Part shown: positions 63,015 to 64,000 of the stretch, piece by piece
Position numbering within the stretch: the stretch's first letter is position 1
How the letters are laid out: every line of letters starts with the position of its first letter
NCBI GenBank assembly: GCA_910589145.1
Contig: CAJUSD010000004.1
Coordinates: forward strand, 62,001-126,000
DNA from: an uncultured Oscillospiraceae bacterium
Lineage (GTDB): Bacteria > Bacillota > Clostridia > Oscillospirales > Ruminococcaceae
Reading direction: 5' to 3'
DNA length: 64,000 bases
Made by a program: the position numbers and the translations under genes
Notes under the pieces: model-generated
The model's database searches: none
The model's input: the letters and a program-made list of their open reading frames with translations, nothing else
What the model was told of the DNA's origin: nothing

Positions 63015-63345
63015 ACGTGAGTTTGACGAAATTTTATGCTTTTCTGCTTGCGGTACGCCATCATGGCTGCAAGAGGAAACTTTAAGCTCTGTCCAGCTCT
63101 GCCCGCTCTAAGCTAGTACCAATCCCAGTCTTATCCCACCCCCTGAGCAATTTCACGAAGTGGTTAGCCATCAGCCTTTTAGGCAAGGTTTCCGTTTGTT
63201 TTAGCAAGCTGGGGATTTCGCCCTCTGCGGAGGGCGACCAGGGCTGTCTGCCCTGGACCTGACAGGGGGCTTTTGAGGAAAGCCCCCTTGACCCGAAACC
63301 TTTTTAATCCGCCCCAGCTTATACTCATCTTAGGTTATTCCCGCA
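63015..63345 (-). repeat. Dispersed intergenic repeat, copy k (near full length)
   Basis: The gap 62873-63379 carries a near-full copy, minus orientation: AACGTGAGTTTGACGAAATT, GGTACGCCATCATGGCTGCAAG, CCAATCCCAGTCTTATCCCA, GCAAGCTGGGG, a CGCCCTC-TGCG-GAGGGCG hairpin, an AGGGCTGTCTGCCCT hairpin, a 9-bp arm hairpin (63265-63273 with 63279-63287), AAACCTTTTTAATCCGCC and TTCCCGCAAAT. It lies before a plus-strand gene, so it is not a 3' tail. Confidence 0.85.
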
Positions 63346-63379
63346 AATCAGCTTTGAAATTCTCTTTAGGAGGAACGAT

Positions 63380-64000
63380 ATGATAGACCCTATCTTCCAA
63401 CAATTCCAAAATCCATCCTCTCAATACCGTTCCGCTCCCTTCTGGGCATGGAACAGCAGTCTATCTCCTGATGAAATAGAACGTCAAATCCGCGACATGA
63501 AAAAACAGGGAATAGGCGGTTTTTTTATCCATTCCCGTGAAGGCTTAGAAACTCCCTATATGGGAGAAGAATGGTTCCATTGTATTCGCCGCGCAGTAGA
63601 AACCGCCAAAGAACTGGACATGAAAGCCTGGCTTTACGATGAAGACCGGTGGCCATCTGGAACAGCCGGCGGTGCAATCATGGAATCTGGCGGAGACGAT
63701 TCCCGTTATAAAGGATTAACCCTCCAATTATCCCAAACGCTCCCCAACGATTCATCAAATATCCAAGCAATATACCATGTTTGGGCAAAAGGAATGGAAT
63801 GCACACATTATGAACGTTTCATGAATCCAGAACCATTCCAAAGCGTTACCCTCCCTGAAGGGGAATATTATATGGTTTTCCGAGTAGAAATCTGTTTTAA
63901 AAGTGAATGGTTTAATGATGAAACCCCTCCTGATAATTTAAACGCTGCATCAGTACACCGGTTTATAGAGGCAACCCATAAGAAATATTTTTTACATGAG
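63380..64000 (+). CDS. N-terminal part of a large glycoside hydrolase
   Basis: The reading frame starts at ATG 63380 after TTTAGGAGG and is open to the window edge (207 codons), without a signal peptide. SAPFWAWNSSLSPDEIERQI, GIGGFFIHSREGLETPYM and KAWLYDEDRWPSGTAGG match the TIM-barrel start of GH106-like and similar large glycosidases (alpha-L-rhamnosidase relatives); the first barrel strands and the acidic DEDRWPSG loop are seen. The substrate is not known. The catalytic end is outside the window. Confidence 0.8.
   Translation, partial: MIDPIFQQFQNPSSQYRSAPFWAWNSSLSPDEIERQIRDMKKQGIGGFFIHSREGLETPYMGEEWFHCIRRAVETAKELDMKAWLYDEDRWPSGTAGGAIMESGGDDSRYKGLTLQLSQTLPNDSSNIQAIYHVWAKGMECTHYERFMNPEPFQSVTLPEGEYYMVFRVEICFKSEWFNDETPPDNLNAASVHRFIEATHKKYFLHE

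Overview
The window reads as chromosome of a low-to-moderate G+C anaerobic Gram-positive bacterium of class Clostridia, most likely of the Oscillospiraceae/Ruminococcaceae kind. The reasons are strong AGGAGG-type ribosome binding sites, lipoproteins with Ser-rich linkers, a six-gene Rnf complex in the order C-D-G-E-A-B with ApbE, CdaA/CdaR c-di-AMP genes, SepF, FemAB-like enzymes, sortase-B-like proteins, and binding-protein sugar ABC permeases without their own ATPase. No rRNA, tRNA, CRISPR array or prophage was seen. The species cannot be named from the sequence.

Layout. 1-5.6 kb: end of an unknown gene, a GNAT acetyltransferase, a prolyl-tRNA editing-like protein, a class I/II aminotransferase, an SDR epimerase with sepF, and an M20 peptidase. 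5.7-11.1 kb (minus strand): cdaA-cdaR, a cysteine-desulfurase-like enzyme with a DUF3343 protein, and an ispDF fusion. 11.4-14 kb: a barnase-type lipoprotein RNase, then a scar where a truncated aadE-like gene is joined to the 3' end of an AT-rich C39-like peptidase gene and an unknown secreted protein. 14-21 kb: an OmpR-type two-component system divergent from a sugar ABC cassette whose promoter spacer carries an 11-G tract. 21-30 kb: tex, two PH-domain membrane proteins, a frameshifted YjjG-like phosphatase, signal peptidase, a rhomboid-like protein and an M13 peptidase. 30.8-37.8 kb: rnfCDGEAB, a Gx transporter-like protein and apbE, which fit together as maturation and operation of an ion-pumping ferredoxin:NAD oxidoreductase. 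38-44.9 kb: cell-surface block of two FemAB-like enzymes, three tandem sortase-B-like lipoproteins (one lacking both catalytic His and Cys) and a DUF975 protein. 44.9-50.4 kb: an uncharacterised bicupin plus alpha-toroid pair, a LytTR/GHKL two-component pair and a CofE-like protein. 51-57.9 kb: mnmA, an HD protein, cysK, an aconitase-family hydratase and a flotillin. 58-64 kb: DUF1801, a VanY-like carboxypeptidase, a MYG1-like protein, a TetR/MFS pair under a 23-bp-arm palindrome, and the start of a large glycoside hydrolase.

The strongest unexplained signal is a dispersed intergenic repeat family, about 11 copies of 90-400 bp. Its hairpins differ in sequence between copies but stay self-complementary. 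Eight of the 11 copies sit directly after a stop codon in the same orientation as that gene. One copy is itself interrupted by a 160-bp MITE with 18-bp inverted ends and a TTA duplication. Other notable points are the lipid-anchored sortase trio with a dead member, the poly-G promoter, and a branched RNA-like structure at 30543-30635.
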